Source: Bacteroidales bacterium UBA6397
GTDB taxonomy: Bacteria; Bacteroidota; Bacteroidia; Bacteroidales; UBA932
DNA: 64,000 bases
NCBI GenBank assembly: GCA_002439875.1
Contig: DJQB01000016.1
Span: 1 to 64,000, forward strand
Direction of reading: 5' to 3'
Shown: piece after piece, positions 44,466 to 52,962 of the stretch
How positions within the stretch are numbered: the stretch's first letter is position 1
Layout of the letters: every line of letters starts with the position of its first letter
The notes under the pieces: model-generated
Database searches by the model: none
The model's input: the letters and a program-made list of their open reading frames with translations, nothing else
Told to the model about the DNA's origin: nothing
Made by a program: the position numbers and the translations under genes

Positions 44466-44502
44466 ATTTTGTCCGGTGAAAGCCTTGTTGGCCGGACAAA
44501 AT
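44466..44502. repeat. Hairpin with TTTTGTCCGG arms
   Basis: Perfect 11-bp arms ATTTTGTCCGG (44466-44476) and CCGGACAAAAT (44492-44502), with a further GTCCGGCC at 44520. The same GTCCGG/CCGGACAA words recur beside the ATPase remnants at 57.1 and 59.5 kb. Confidence 0.6.
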
Positions 44503-45207
44503 GCAGAAATAATTCACTTTGTCCGGCCTGAGCGCAATCTACCGGACGAACAGCGTGAGGGATTATAGACGATGAGAATCTTACAAACGGCTTTCAGTCG
44601 CAAGTCGAATCTGTGCCGGTGGAATCCGGACCGGGCTGAAAAACTCAATGGCAAAGGTACTGGATTTTCATGGGAATGATCCTTTCAGGTGCTTCGGATA
44701 GGTTTTGACGTGATGGCAATCCGTAAATCAGCACCGACATCAGCACGAGTGGGCCGCAATAAGGACTCGCCTCCGCTTGAACCCTTACGAGAGACCGTAA
44801 GGTACAAGAATACAGGTTGTCATTCCGGTGCCGGAGGGAATGGACGACATTCTTTGACTATAATGTCGTTCAAAACCGACAAATGGAGGGGTTCGACGGC
44901 ACTTCGCCGCAAAATTGTCGTTCTGACTCTCAACTTTTAGTCTGTCCCCTGGCCGGAGGTCGATGATGCGGCTCAATGCCTGGCCACAAGCAGAAAGGCC
45001 TTCTTGGCGTGATTTGTAAATCATTGTTAATAAATATTTTAACTAATAGTCTTTAGCGGATTAACACTCAAGGCAAAGCGTTAACTATATGATAATTAAT
45101 GCATTTTCCGCCACTTATTGACACAGAATGTGTTGCGTTCAGGCATAGAGTGGGAGATATTAATTCCTATGAAAATGAAGGATCAGACAATGATATACCT
45201 TGCGTTG

Positions 45208-45294
45208 GCACCATTGCATGGAGGGCATGGCGGCCCTTTACCCGGATAGGGCGCGCGAAGCGCGTAGGCCGCCATGCCCTCCATGCAATGGTGC
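45208..45294. repeat. 87-bp giant hairpin with 28-bp perfect arms
   Basis: 45208-45235 and 45267-45294 are perfect reverse complements over 28 bp (outer GCACCATTGC, inner GGCGGCC). The 31-bp loop contains another hairpin, CGCGC-GAA-GCGCG. No adjacent gene explains it. Long perfect arms of this kind suggest a mobile palindromic element or a strong RNA structure. Confidence 0.8.
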
Positions 45295-45387
45295 TCCTAA
45301 CCGAAGATCGCACATGTGGGAGCCTCCAGCAACGCTATGCTTTGTAAGAAAACTTTCAGGTCACACAACTCAAAGGAGTTTGGCGTC

Positions 45388-45412
45388 GGTCGCTGAGCCT
45401 GTCGAAGCGACC
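45388..45412. repeat. REP-like palindrome
   Basis: 25-bp copy of the dispersed palindrome (GGTCGCTGAGCC...GAAGCGACC), 25 bp from the terminator of the candidate minus-strand small RNA. Confidence 0.75.
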
Positions 45413-45436
45413 TGACATGTCAGAGATGGGATATAC

Positions 45437-45550
45437 AAAAAAAATGAGCGTCGACGCATCGCGCGTGGACTCTCACTCTAACCACATAATTAATAACACT
45501 AAAACTAATAACCAATAGGTTGATCGGGGAGAGAACCTCCTTGCTCAACC
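45437..45550 (-). ncRNA. Candidate small RNA with its own promoter and terminator
   Basis: A minus-strand unit of about 114 bases. Transcription should begin near 45550 from the promoter at 45557-45587. The 5' end folds into a hairpin (GGTTGA/TCAACC outer pair at 45518-45523 and 45545-45550, GGAG/CTCC inner pair). An AT-rich middle follows, then a terminator stem (45445-45475, arms TGAGAGTC/GACGCTCA with one mismatch and an inner ACGC/GCGT) and a run of eight T (45437-45444). No start codon with a plausible reading frame lies inside. The family is not recognised. Confidence 0.6.
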
Positions 45551-45556
45551 CGGGTA

Positions 45557-45587
45557 CAAAGGTACTGCTTTTTTTGAGACTTGCAAA
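45557..45587 (-). promoter_or_regulatory. Full Bacteroidetes promoter for the candidate small RNA
   Basis: Minus strand: TTTG at 45584-45587, a 19-bp spacer, TACCTTTG at 45557-45564. A near-perfect -33/-7 pair with no protein gene downstream. Confidence 0.65.
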
Positions 45588-45783
45588 CTTTTTTAATATT
45601 TTTTTGTGAAAATTTTGTCAATATCTTTACTTAACCGTTTTATTTCCAACCTTATAAACAATAAGAAAAATTTTAATCTGTTTTAATAAACCCACGCCAC
45701 ATAATATAAAAGACACACAATTTGGTCTAAAAGGTTATATAAAACGTTTATACTTACAATTTGTAACCAAATTGTAGTATTTC

Positions 45784-46536
45784 TTACTTTCCAACGCAAG
45801 CCAAGGTGGCTACGCTGACGCGAACCTGCGACGGCATAACAGTCCTCAACGCTTTACGGCAGGAGTTGAGGGTGGCTCCGGTCGTAAAAACATCATCCAC
45901 CAAAAGGATGTGTGAATATTCAAGGGCGGATTTCAGCCGCCTCACTTTAAAAGCACCCTCGACGTTGCGCGCTTTACCTTCGACCGAAAGCTTGGTCTGC
46001 GTTCGTGTGTGGCGAGCACGATAAAGGATGTCGGTGCGAAGATCGGCCTTAAGGTTTTCAGCCAGAACCTTGGCGATGATCTCGGCTTGATTGTGTCCTC
46101 TGGACCAAAGCCGGGTCCAATGCAGAGGCACAGGAATCACCGCGTCCACATCGTCGAACATCGGAGAGGCCGCCATCTCCCGGCCGAGCATGGAGGCAAA
46201 ATAACGCCCTGCGGCATAGTCCGAATGATATTTCAGCCTCTGGGTGATCAGCCTGTAGCCGGTCTGGGAACGGTAAAAGAACAGGGACGTGGCGTAGGAA
46301 TATTCCTCAAAGACTCCGCCGGCATCCAGATCCCGCTGAATCAAAGCGTTGAACCTGTCGGCAAGTTGGTTGTGCGGCATATTCGAGAAATATGTCCGCG
46401 GCATGTCGGCAAGGCATCCGATGCAAAGATGGCGCTCGTGCAAGGCCAGAGGCCGTCCGCAGACGATGCATTCGCGCGGCATCACGAGGTCAGCAAGTGC
46501 GGTGAGGGCATCATTAAAAGTAACATTTCCTGTCAT
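45784..46536 (-). CDS. ComF family phosphoribosyltransferase-like protein
   Basis: A 250-residue protein of the ComF family, needed for natural transformation in some bacteria and thought to help DNA handling in the cytoplasm. The N terminus has a four-cysteine zinc-binding pair (CIVCGRPL and CIGCL). Then come IPVPLHWTRLWSRGHNQAEI and the PRPP-loop ILLVDDVFTTGATL, both family hallmarks. The length is typical. It is separated from the permease downstream on the same strand by a C10 tract and a palindromic repeat. Confidence 0.9.
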   Translation of the reverse strand: MTGNVTFNDALTALADLVMPRECIVCGRPLALHERHLCIGCLADMPRTYFSNMPHNQLADRFNALIQRDLDAGGVFEEYSYATSLFFYRSQTGYRLITQRLKYHSDYAAGRYFASMLGREMAASPMFDDVDAVIPVPLHWTRLWSRGHNQAEIIAKVLAENLKADLRTDILYRARHTRTQTKLSVEGKARNVEGAFKVRRLKSALEYSHILLVDDVFTTGATLNSCRKALRTVMPSQVRVSVATLACVGK

Positions 46537-46612
46537 AGTCCAAGTCTTTTGTCCGCAATAATAAGCAACAAAAACGTAAATTTTGATAAGAAACGTAAAA
46601 AGTTGGGTCTTA

Positions 46613-46654
46613 CCCCCCCCCCACTATTCAGGTCGCTGAGCCTGTCGAAGCGAC
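46613..46654. repeat. C10 homopolymer and REP-like palindrome
   Basis: Ten consecutive C (46613-46622), then a 24-bp copy of the dispersed palindrome (46631-46654). They lie between the permease stop and the comF start. A C10 run is prone to slippage but here is outside any coding frame I accept. Confidence 0.7.
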
Positions 46655-46660
46655 TATTCC

Positions 46661-49003
46661 CTAATCCTGGCCAAGCGTCTTGACAGGATTCTTGGTGGCG
46701 GCTGCGTAGGTCTGACCGATGACGGAGAGGAATGAAATCAGCATCGAGATCAAAGCCGCTAGGACAATGGCCCACCAAGGGAAAGCGATCTTGGTGTAGA
46801 ATCCCTGAAGATAGTAGCCTATGCCCCAGACAGCTATCGGAGCGGCAAGCACGACAGCCACAACGCTCATGATCATGAATGACTTGGACAGAGTCCAGAC
46901 AGCAGAGTTGACCTCGGCACCGAAAACTTTACGGACTGCGATCTGGCGGCTCTGCTGTTCTGTGAAGTAGAGCGACATCGCGAAAAGTCCGAGAGCGGAG
47001 ATCAAAATGGCCATGACCATGAAAGAAATCACGAGCAGCATCGTGTTCCTGGTACCCTTCAGATCATCGACCATCTTCTCATCCAGATAGAAAGTGTCCA
47101 TCTCAATAGGAACACCTATGGTCTCTTTAGCAAACTCACTGCACACATTCTTAACAGCAGTCATAGCCTCGGAGCGATCTCCGGTTATCTTTAGAAGCTG
47201 AATGAATGCATAATCATAATTCTCGTCTATAATCAATATGGCGTTCCGCTCATTCTCCATCGGTTCGAACAAAGCTGTGTTGGCGCGGAAATCCGGGATG
47301 ATGCCGCAGATTTCATATTCCCCTTTCGTGTAGCTTCCGCCTACGTAAGGATGTTCTGCCGTTACTCCAGTACTTCTCTTAGATGTCTCTGTCAGAAGCA
47401 CTTTCGGCGAAGAGAGTTCGCTATACTTCTCCAAGACTTTGATTCCCAGAATCCTAAGCGAAGTCGTGTCCAATTGGGCCATACGCATCCAACCTATCAA
47501 CTGGTTGTTCTCATCGTGAATGCCATTCGCCCCGCAGGATATCGGAGATGTAATCCCAAGTCCCACATCAACCACCTGAGGCAAAGCCTTTAACCTAGCA
47601 CGAAGTGCATCCTGAGGTCCTCTATTGTAACCTACACCTTGAGAAGCAATCTGAATGACATCTTTTGTCTCATAACCGACAGGCAGATTGACTAGATAGT
47701 TTACTTCTGCCGCCATCGTGATCGCCATCGCAATAAGGATGGTGCTGAACACGGTCTGAAGCACGATGAACACCTTGCCGAAAATCATCTTGTTCTTGAA
47801 ACGGAACTCCCCTTTCACGACATCTATTGGTTTGAAGCGAGACACGAGCATTGCAGGGAGCAATGCAGATATCACGGAAATGACAACCAAAGCCAGAACT
47901 GCCCAAAGCACGGTGCTCAAGTCAGGTGTCAGTACAATTTCAGAGCTCAAAATACTATCAAAGAGCGGTTTGAATGAATATGCCAGCAGACAGCCAACTG
48001 CAAAACACCCGACAGTAAAGGCAAATGACTCAGTGATGTACCTTGTCACTATATTCCTTGAACTTTCGCCAAGCAACCTTCTGGTGGCCATCTCTTTGGC
48101 GCGCTTTCCCGTCTGGGCGACCGTGAGGTTGATGTAATTGAATATGGCGGAGATCAGCAGCACCAGAGCCACAATGAACAGCAACTCAACCTGTTTCTTG
48201 TTGCCAGTCCTTAAACAACTCCAAGCATCCATATCCGAAAAATAGACCTTGTCAAGTCTCGTCACACTAGATCCCCACAAAAAGGCATTGTCGGAATTAT
48301 CCGCCTTATAGAAATTCCAATAGCCCATGTATTTTTTCAAGAGTTCCTCGCGCACCTTTTCCACATCAGTCCCTTCGTCAAGCCTGACGATCGGAATCGT
48401 GCTGCCAAAATTATCCATCCAAGCACACCGCTTCTGCGCACGTTTGATGCTTGTGAAGAAATCGTAGTGGTTGAACACATCTGTGGGTCCGAAATCCTCG
48501 ACAACTCCGATCACCATCAGTTTGTTATCTCCAATACTCAAAACCCTGCCTATCGGATCTTCATTTCCAAACACTTTCTTTGCAAACGACTCGGACAGAA
48601 TAGCCTCATCTTCATTTTCCAAAACAATTTCCTTAGGACAACCGGCAAGGCGATAGTCAAAGAATTTGAAGAAATTAGTGTCAATCGATGCCTCGGCAGC
48701 CTTATAATAGTCATCTCCGACCATGACATTCGAATTATCCATGTCCACAATCCTTGTCCATGCCTTAATATCAGGAATGGAAGGGAAAAACTCCTCGGAA
48801 GTTCCGAGCGTCATCCCGAAAGAGTCCCCCGCACCGACGACATACAGCTGTTTGGAAAGCGGCTGCTTCGCCCCAACGCTGAACTCCGTCTTGGCATACG
48901 AAGCCAGCAGAATGACAAATCCCAACGCAACCGACAGTCCGAAAACCTCAATGAAAGTGTAAAGCTTGTTCCTCGACAGGAACTTCAGGTACGTGCTTGA
49001 CAT
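46661..49003 (-). CDS. FtsX/MacB-type ABC transporter permease
   Basis: A 780-residue inner-membrane permease with duplicated MacB/FtsX architecture: one N-terminal helix, a periplasmic domain, three helices with VEMATRR-like coupling (KRAKEMATRRLLGESSRNIV), a second helix and periplasmic domain, and a final three-helix set with RQIAVRKVFGAEV. Such Bacteroidetes proteins work with a separate ATPase and usually export lipids, peptides or drugs, or transmit mechanical force. No ATPase gene is nearby, so it must use one encoded elsewhere. Upstream it has a sigma54-like promoter and palindromic sites, which fits the common control of this family by sigma54 activators. Confidence 0.88.
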   Translation of the reverse strand: MSSTYLKFLSRNKLYTFIEVFGLSVALGFVILLASYAKTEFSVGAKQPLSKQLYVVGAGDSFGMTLGTSEEFFPSIPDIKAWTRIVDMDNSNVMVGDDYYKAAEASIDTNFFKFFDYRLAGCPKEIVLENEDEAILSESFAKKVFGNEDPIGRVLSIGDNKLMVIGVVEDFGPTDVFNHYDFFTSIKRAQKRCAWMDNFGSTIPIVRLDEGTDVEKVREELLKKYMGYWNFYKADNSDNAFLWGSSVTRLDKVYFSDMDAWSCLRTGNKKQVELLFIVALVLLISAIFNYINLTVAQTGKRAKEMATRRLLGESSRNIVTRYITESFAFTVGCFAVGCLLAYSFKPLFDSILSSEIVLTPDLSTVLWAVLALVVISVISALLPAMLVSRFKPIDVVKGEFRFKNKMIFGKVFIVLQTVFSTILIAMAITMAAEVNYLVNLPVGYETKDVIQIASQGVGYNRGPQDALRARLKALPQVVDVGLGITSPISCGANGIHDENNQLIGWMRMAQLDTTSLRILGIKVLEKYSELSSPKVLLTETSKRSTGVTAEHPYVGGSYTKGEYEICGIIPDFRANTALFEPMENERNAILIIDENYDYAFIQLLKITGDRSEAMTAVKNVCSEFAKETIGVPIEMDTFYLDEKMVDDLKGTRNTMLLVISFMVMAILISALGLFAMSLYFTEQQSRQIAVRKVFGAEVNSAVWTLSKSFMIMSVVAVVLAAPIAVWGIGYYLQGFYTKIAFPWWAIVLAALISMLISFLSVIGQTYAAATKNPVKTLGQD

Positions 49004-49036
49004 ATAAACTCAATTAAAAACTGGAGTTTTCGCCAA

Positions 49037-49052
49037 ACCAACTTCGTGCCAA
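49037..49052 (-). promoter_or_regulatory. Sigma54-like -24/-12 promoter of the permease gene
   Basis: The minus strand reads TTGGCACGAAGTTGGT. The -24 part TGGCACG is perfect; the -12 part has GT instead of GC at the right spacing. It lies 34 bp before the ATG. Confidence 0.5.
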
Positions 49053-49093
49053 AGCACACAATAAATTAGCTATGAAGATATTAGTGATCTGTT

Positions 49094-49145
49094 CACTTTT
49101 TTAAAGTGTAAAGAAATTTAACACCGACTGTAAAGAAACTTTACA
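49094..49145. promoter_or_regulatory. Cluster of palindromic operator sites upstream of the permease
   Basis: CACTTT-TTT-AAAGTG (49094-49108) and TGTAAAG-AAA-CTTTACA (49129-49145) are perfect palindromes, with an imperfect GTGTAAA...TTTAACAC between them. Lying 50-100 bp upstream of a sigma54-like promoter, they fit enhancer sites for a sigma54 activator. Confidence 0.5.
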
Positions 49146-49164
49146 CTCTCACCAATGCCGGCCA

Positions 49165-49578
49165 CTAATAATACGTCGAGTGCGGGAGGTTTAGGCTGAG
49201 CTGGGTGTCGGATTCTGAACGAGCTTTTTCGTAGGCGATGGTGGTGTCGAGATCGGGATTGACTAACACATCAAGATTCCAGATCAGGAGACGATCGCCT
49301 GTCACGATCTCCTTGAGGCAATCAGAGATACCGACAATAGCCGGAACGCCAATGCCTTTCGCCAGGACACAGACCTGACCGTCAGCATCATACTCTTGAG
49401 TGACGATCCCAACCACGTTGCGGAAATCGATCAGCGTAGAGTCTGATAAAGACAACCGCTCGGCAACAAGGACGCTGCCGGGCGGGATGTCCTCGAACGG
49501 ATTCCTTTGCCCGCAGTCCCTGACCACGAACGCACGGCCTTTGGCAAAGCCACGGACACCCGTTCCACGCACTGTCAT
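49165..49578 (-). CDS. Stand-alone PEP-utiliser mobile (swivelling) domain lacking the active His
   Basis: A 137-residue protein corresponding only to the phosphohistidine swivelling domain of PEP synthase, PPDK and EI-type enzymes. The fold pattern is clear: FEDIPPGSVLVAERL, VVGIVTQ, LAKGIGVPAIVGISD and VTGDRLLIWNLDVLVNPDLD. The catalytic stretch, normally T-x-x-G-G-x-x-S-H-x-A, reads TQEYDADGQVCVLAK here, so the phosphorylatable His and both glycines are missing. Phosphotransfer is therefore unlikely and a regulatory or structural role is more plausible. It is encoded after the dehydrogenase gene on the same strand (65 bp), which may hint at a link. Confidence 0.75.
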   Translation of the reverse strand: MTVRGTGVRGFAKGRAFVVRDCGQRNPFEDIPPGSVLVAERLSLSDSTLIDFRNVVGIVTQEYDADGQVCVLAKGIGVPAIVGISDCLKEIVTGDRLLIWNLDVLVNPDLDTTIAYEKARSESDTQLSLNLPHSTYY

Positions 49579-49643
49579 ATTTCTGATTCATCCTTCGTCA
49601 GTGGACAATCATATTCAAAAGTGATTGTCCACCGACTGGAAAA

Positions 49644-51086
49644 CTATTTCATCTCCTTAGTCAAGTCCCAAGCCCCGCCCGGAGCGAAGACAGAATCCAC
49701 AAGCTGATCGTAGAACATTCCCCTCTTAGCAAGGTCAAGAACATTGAAGCGGTAGCGCATCAACTGAACCTTAGGAAACATATCCTTGAGCATCGCGCGT
49801 GTCACGCCAATCATAGAAGGATCGTACGGAGCGCCGGCCTTCTTCATCAAAGATTGCATCTTGGTAAATGAATATACCTGCCCCTGAAGCTTCTTCTTAA
49901 ACTCCGGCCAGCCTTCCTTAACCTTAATAAGTTGCTCACGCACAGTGGCCGCATCATCATATTTCTTGGTGATCTCAGTGTACCCAAGCTTCGGTGCAGG
50001 GAAATCCTTGAATATCACAAGAGCCCGCTGCTGCTCCTGCTCAAGCGTAGGCCAAGCCTTCACACAAGCGTCCACATCGATCTTCGTGAGATCCATCTTG
50101 AACAGCTCGTCGAACACGGCGCACATCGTCAATGTACCGATAGCGACCTGAAAGCCATGTGACTGAAGTTTGCCGTTGAAGCGATGATGTGTCATGTCAA
50201 GAATATGGCTGAATAGGTGGTCGCAGCAGGAAGCCGGGCGGCTGGACTGTGCGGCCTGCATCGCTATTCCGCTGAGAGTCAAGCCCTCGAACAGGTCAGC
50301 GACAGCCTGTTTGTCTCCTTTGGCGACACCCTCAGGATCAGCCAGAAGGTCATCAAGATAGTCCTGAAGGACGTGCCATGCGTCCGGTTTGATCGGTTCA
50401 GTGCCCATCAAGTCAGCAATCATCCACTCGGCTCCGGCTGGAACCTTGGCGGCCAGATCAGCGTAGCCTGCTGCGGTCATCACCTTCGGAGCGGCAGCGA
50501 TCACGTCAATGTCGGCGATGATCACCAGAGGAGCCGGACAGGAGAATGTCTGCTTGGAGTTATGATAGGAAATCGAGGCTCCGAACGACGAGAAACCGTC
50601 AACGGAAGCCGCAGTAGGCAATGTCATGTAATGCTGGCCAAAGTGATGGGAAGCCAGCTTGCAAAGGTCGTTGATGACACCGGAGCCAACGGAGACGATG
50701 ACATATTCAGCCTCCGAGGATGGTCTGAAAGCCTTCTCGGCGTCAGGCTCGACATATTCAGGATCATTCTCGATGGCCTTGGCGGCGGCGAAGTCTCCCG
50801 CGATGATGTGGTCAACCATATCAACATACCGCCAATCGGCGTGGAACTCGTCCTTTTCGATGATGTACTTATGAGTTGGGACACCGGCTGCGACAAACTC
50901 CTCGTAAACCTTCTCTCCCAACGCTTTCCAAGTGTTTTTGTCGGACACAACGACAACCGCCTTGCCGTCTGGAAACCATTTTTTGAACTCCTCCGGAGCC
51001 CGCGAGCTGACTCCGCAGCCCATCTCAAACACCTTGGTGTCGGTGGCGACAGTCAAGGCCTTGGCAATTCTTTCTTTTGAATCCAT
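49644..51086 (-). CDS. Glycerol-1-phosphate dehydrogenase-like (AraM family) enzyme
   Basis: A 480-residue member of the iron-containing-alcohol-dehydrogenase fold, closest to AraM/sn-glycerol-1-phosphate dehydrogenase. Visible are the nucleotide motif VSVGSGVINDLCKLASH, the following TLPTAASVDGFSS with the family's Asp, and metal-site histidines in CCDHLFSHILDM and KLQSHGFQVAIGTL. In bacteria AraM makes glycerol-1-phosphate from DHAP with NAD(P)H; archaea use the related enzyme for membrane lipids. The protein is longer than B. subtilis AraM, with an acidic insertion near residues 95-125. Substrate choice is inferred. Confidence 0.82.
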   Translation of the reverse strand: MDSKERIAKALTVATDTKVFEMGCGVSSRAPEEFKKWFPDGKAVVVVSDKNTWKALGEKVYEEFVAAGVPTHKYIIEKDEFHADWRYVDMVDHIIAGDFAAAKAIENDPEYVEPDAEKAFRPSSEAEYVIVSVGSGVINDLCKLASHHFGQHYMTLPTAASVDGFSSFGASISYHNSKQTFSCPAPLVIIADIDVIAAAPKVMTAAGYADLAAKVPAGAEWMIADLMGTEPIKPDAWHVLQDYLDDLLADPEGVAKGDKQAVADLFEGLTLSGIAMQAAQSSRPASCCDHLFSHILDMTHHRFNGKLQSHGFQVAIGTLTMCAVFDELFKMDLTKIDVDACVKAWPTLEQEQQRALVIFKDFPAPKLGYTEITKKYDDAATVREQLIKVKEGWPEFKKKLQGQVYSFTKMQSLMKKAGAPYDPSMIGVTRAMLKDMFPKVQLMRYRFNVLDLAKRGMFYDQLVDSVFAPGGAWDLTKEMK

Positions 51087-51242
51087 TATATATTATGATC
51101 TTTTAAGTAATTTAAAAAACAACATGCATCATCCTTACAAACTCTGTAACGACTTGTCTTTTGTCGTATGTCTGCGCCTGATGATCGGCAAAGGGCCTTT
51201 TGGCGGCATAAAGATACAAAAATCTTTCGTAACTTAGCGGCT

Positions 51243-52640
51243 ATGAAAAAGAGCACCATCACCCTATTGACCCTGCTGGTTGTCCCTATTATAATGGCGG
51301 CACAAGAGAAAAGTCTAAACCAACTCCAGCAGGAGTTCGTCGACCTGAGGCTCGGACTATTCGTTCATTTCGGTCTTCCGACCTATCAGACAGCGGATTG
51401 GACTGACCCAGACCTAAGTCCCGAAGTGTTCAACCCAGTCAAACTGGACACCGACCAATGGGTCAGAGCAGCCCAGAGCGCCGGAATGAAGTTCATCTGC
51501 GTCTCGGTCAAGCACCACAGCGGATTCTGTCTATGGGACACCAAGACCACCGACTACAGCGTGATGAGTTCCCCTCTTCACAGGGATGTGCTGCGTGAAC
51601 TTGTCAACTCGGTGCACAAGGCCGGAATGCAGATAATGTTCCACTTCTCGATCCTGGACACCCACCACCGCATCCGCCCTACCCTGCCGTTCACCCCGGA
51701 AAAGATCAACCTGCTCAAAAGCCAGGTTCGCGAACTTCTCACTGAATATGGTCTCGTCAACACCATAATGTTCGACGGATGGGATGCCCCGTGGGGTAGG
51801 ATTTCATATTCAGATGTCTCATTTCCAGAGTTTTATCACCTTATCAAAAGCATCCAGCCTAACTGCCTGGTGATGGACCTGAACGGTGCCAAGTACCCGA
51901 CCGAGGCTCTGTTCTACTCCGACATCCGCTGCTACGAGCAGAATGCCGGGGACAAAATCTCTCCTGAGACCAACCAGCTTCCTGCGATGGCATGCTACCC
52001 TCTGCAAAAGACATGGTTCTGGAAGACCGAATTCCCTTCCTCTCCTCTGAAAGACGTCGACAAGATCGTGGCCGACAACATCATTCCTTACAACAACGCC
52101 TTCTGTACCTACATCCTGAACTCCGCTCCAAACCGCGATGGCCTGATGGACCAGAACTGCATCGATGCCTTGAGGCGCATCGGCAAGATCTGGAAGAACA
52201 CCGGTCACATCGTGGACGTGGCCGAGACTATGGAGCCGATCACCGACATCAACATCGCCATCGGCAAACCGTGCGACTCCTCCTGGTCCGATGACATGGA
52301 CATCATGGATTTCGCCAACGACGACAACTTCCGCACCTGCTGGGTCTCCAGCCCCGAAGTCAAAGAGCCGTTCTGGAAAGTCGAGCTCGACCCCGGCAGC
52401 CTGATAGGCATGGTCGTGATGACCGAACCAAAGGCCGGAGTGATGCAGGAATATGTCATTGAATATCTCCACAAAGGTTCCTGGCATCCAGTCTTCAGCG
52501 GCGTCACCCCGACCCGGAGCCGCGTGAAGATCCACCGTTTCGGCAAGGTTTACGCCGACGCCGTCCGAGTCCGTTTCACCAAATGGACCGGTCTCCTCTC
52601 CCTCGCTGAGTTCGGAGTCTACACCCCGTACGAGAAGTAA
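51243..52640 (+). CDS. GH29 alpha-L-fucosidase with C-terminal discoidin-like domain
   Basis: Exported retaining fucosidase, 465 residues. The signal peptide is MKKSTITLLTLLVVPIIMAAQ. GH29 motifs follow: LGLFVHFGLPTYQTADWT, KFICVSVKHHSGFCLWDT, and TIMFDGWDAPWGR with the nucleophile Asp in its usual place, then YILNSAPNRDGLMDQN. Residues of about 335-465 form an F5/8-type (discoidin-like) carbohydrate-binding domain (PFWKVELDPGSLIGMVVM). The ATG at 51243 is chosen because the earlier in-frame start at 51168 precedes a non-secretory, unrelated stretch. It stands alone and probably trims host or plant fucosylated glycans. Confidence 0.92.
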   Translation: MKKSTITLLTLLVVPIIMAAQEKSLNQLQQEFVDLRLGLFVHFGLPTYQTADWTDPDLSPEVFNPVKLDTDQWVRAAQSAGMKFICVSVKHHSGFCLWDTKTTDYSVMSSPLHRDVLRELVNSVHKAGMQIMFHFSILDTHHRIRPTLPFTPEKINLLKSQVRELLTEYGLVNTIMFDGWDAPWGRISYSDVSFPEFYHLIKSIQPNCLVMDLNGAKYPTEALFYSDIRCYEQNAGDKISPETNQLPAMACYPLQKTWFWKTEFPSSPLKDVDKIVADNIIPYNNAFCTYILNSAPNRDGLMDQNCIDALRRIGKIWKNTGHIVDVAETMEPITDINIAIGKPCDSSWSDDMDIMDFANDDNFRTCWVSSPEVKEPFWKVELDPGSLIGMVVMTEPKAGVMQEYVIEYLHKGSWHPVFSGVTPTRSRVKIHRFGKVYADAVRVRFTKWTGLLSLAEFGVYTPYEK

Positions 52641-52962
52641 GCCCTGTATCCGGACAGCGGAATTCCGTGGCGGTTTCTACCGCCACGAAAATTGCCAATC
52701 TTTGAGTCCACGACTGGTCTCCGAGCTCATGGCCAGTCGTTGAACCTTCAACACGGTCGCTGAGCCTACAGCCGTTGGTCGCTGAGCCTGTCTGTCGAAG
52801 CGCCTTCACCAAAAGCACCAAGTGAATCAAAGCAAAGTTAAAGATTGCCGTAACTCTTAACTATTTAATAATCAACGATAAAAACAATCGTCTTCAGATA
52901 ACTACACCTGAAGACGATTATTCTATTCACTGTTAATCAGCCAGTTATCCGCTACAAGATAT
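52641..52962. other. Intergenic region with palindromic repeats and terminator
   Basis: 322 bp between the convergent GH29 and outer-membrane protein genes. It holds two partial REP-like palindromes (52755-52768; 52777-52804, the second with a small internal duplication) and a terminator at 52886-52919. No gene is seen. Confidence 0.6.
52886..52919 (-). terminator. Terminator of the small outer-membrane protein gene
   Basis: Perfect 12-bp arms AATCGTCTTCAG and CTGAAGACGATT; on the minus strand followed by GTTTTT. The same arm sequence is reused at the glyS terminator (55353-55388). Confidence 0.75.

Larger units (their letters stand above)
43850..45783. other. 1.9-kb region without protein genes, rich in inverted repeats
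   Basis: No convincing coding sequence on either strand: the open frames present have abnormal composition and no family likeness. The region contains a hairpin after the kinase gene, a direct repeat TTCCGTGTAC at 43954 and 43985 around a truncated palindromic repeat, a 238-bp multi-branched inverted-repeat element, a GTCCGG hairpin, shorter hairpins near 44790 (CCTTACG/CGTAAGG) and 44823 (ATTCC/GGAAT), an 87-bp giant hairpin, a palindromic repeat, and a minus-strand small-RNA-like unit with promoter and terminator. The last 180 bp are AT-rich. I looked for RNase P RNA, tmRNA and SRP RNA signatures and did not find them. Confidence 0.6.

Noticed and set aside
44310..45100. RNase P RNA, tmRNA or SRP RNA in the gene-free region
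   Set aside because: I looked for their conserved core words on both strands and found none; only local hairpins are present.
46613..46622. C10 tract as a phase-variation switch
   Set aside because: It lies between two genes and outside any accepted coding frame or promoter box, so no switching target is visible.
51168..51242. Upstream start for the GH29 gene
   Set aside because: It would put 25 charged residues before a perfect signal peptide; the ATG at 51243 gives a normal exported enzyme.
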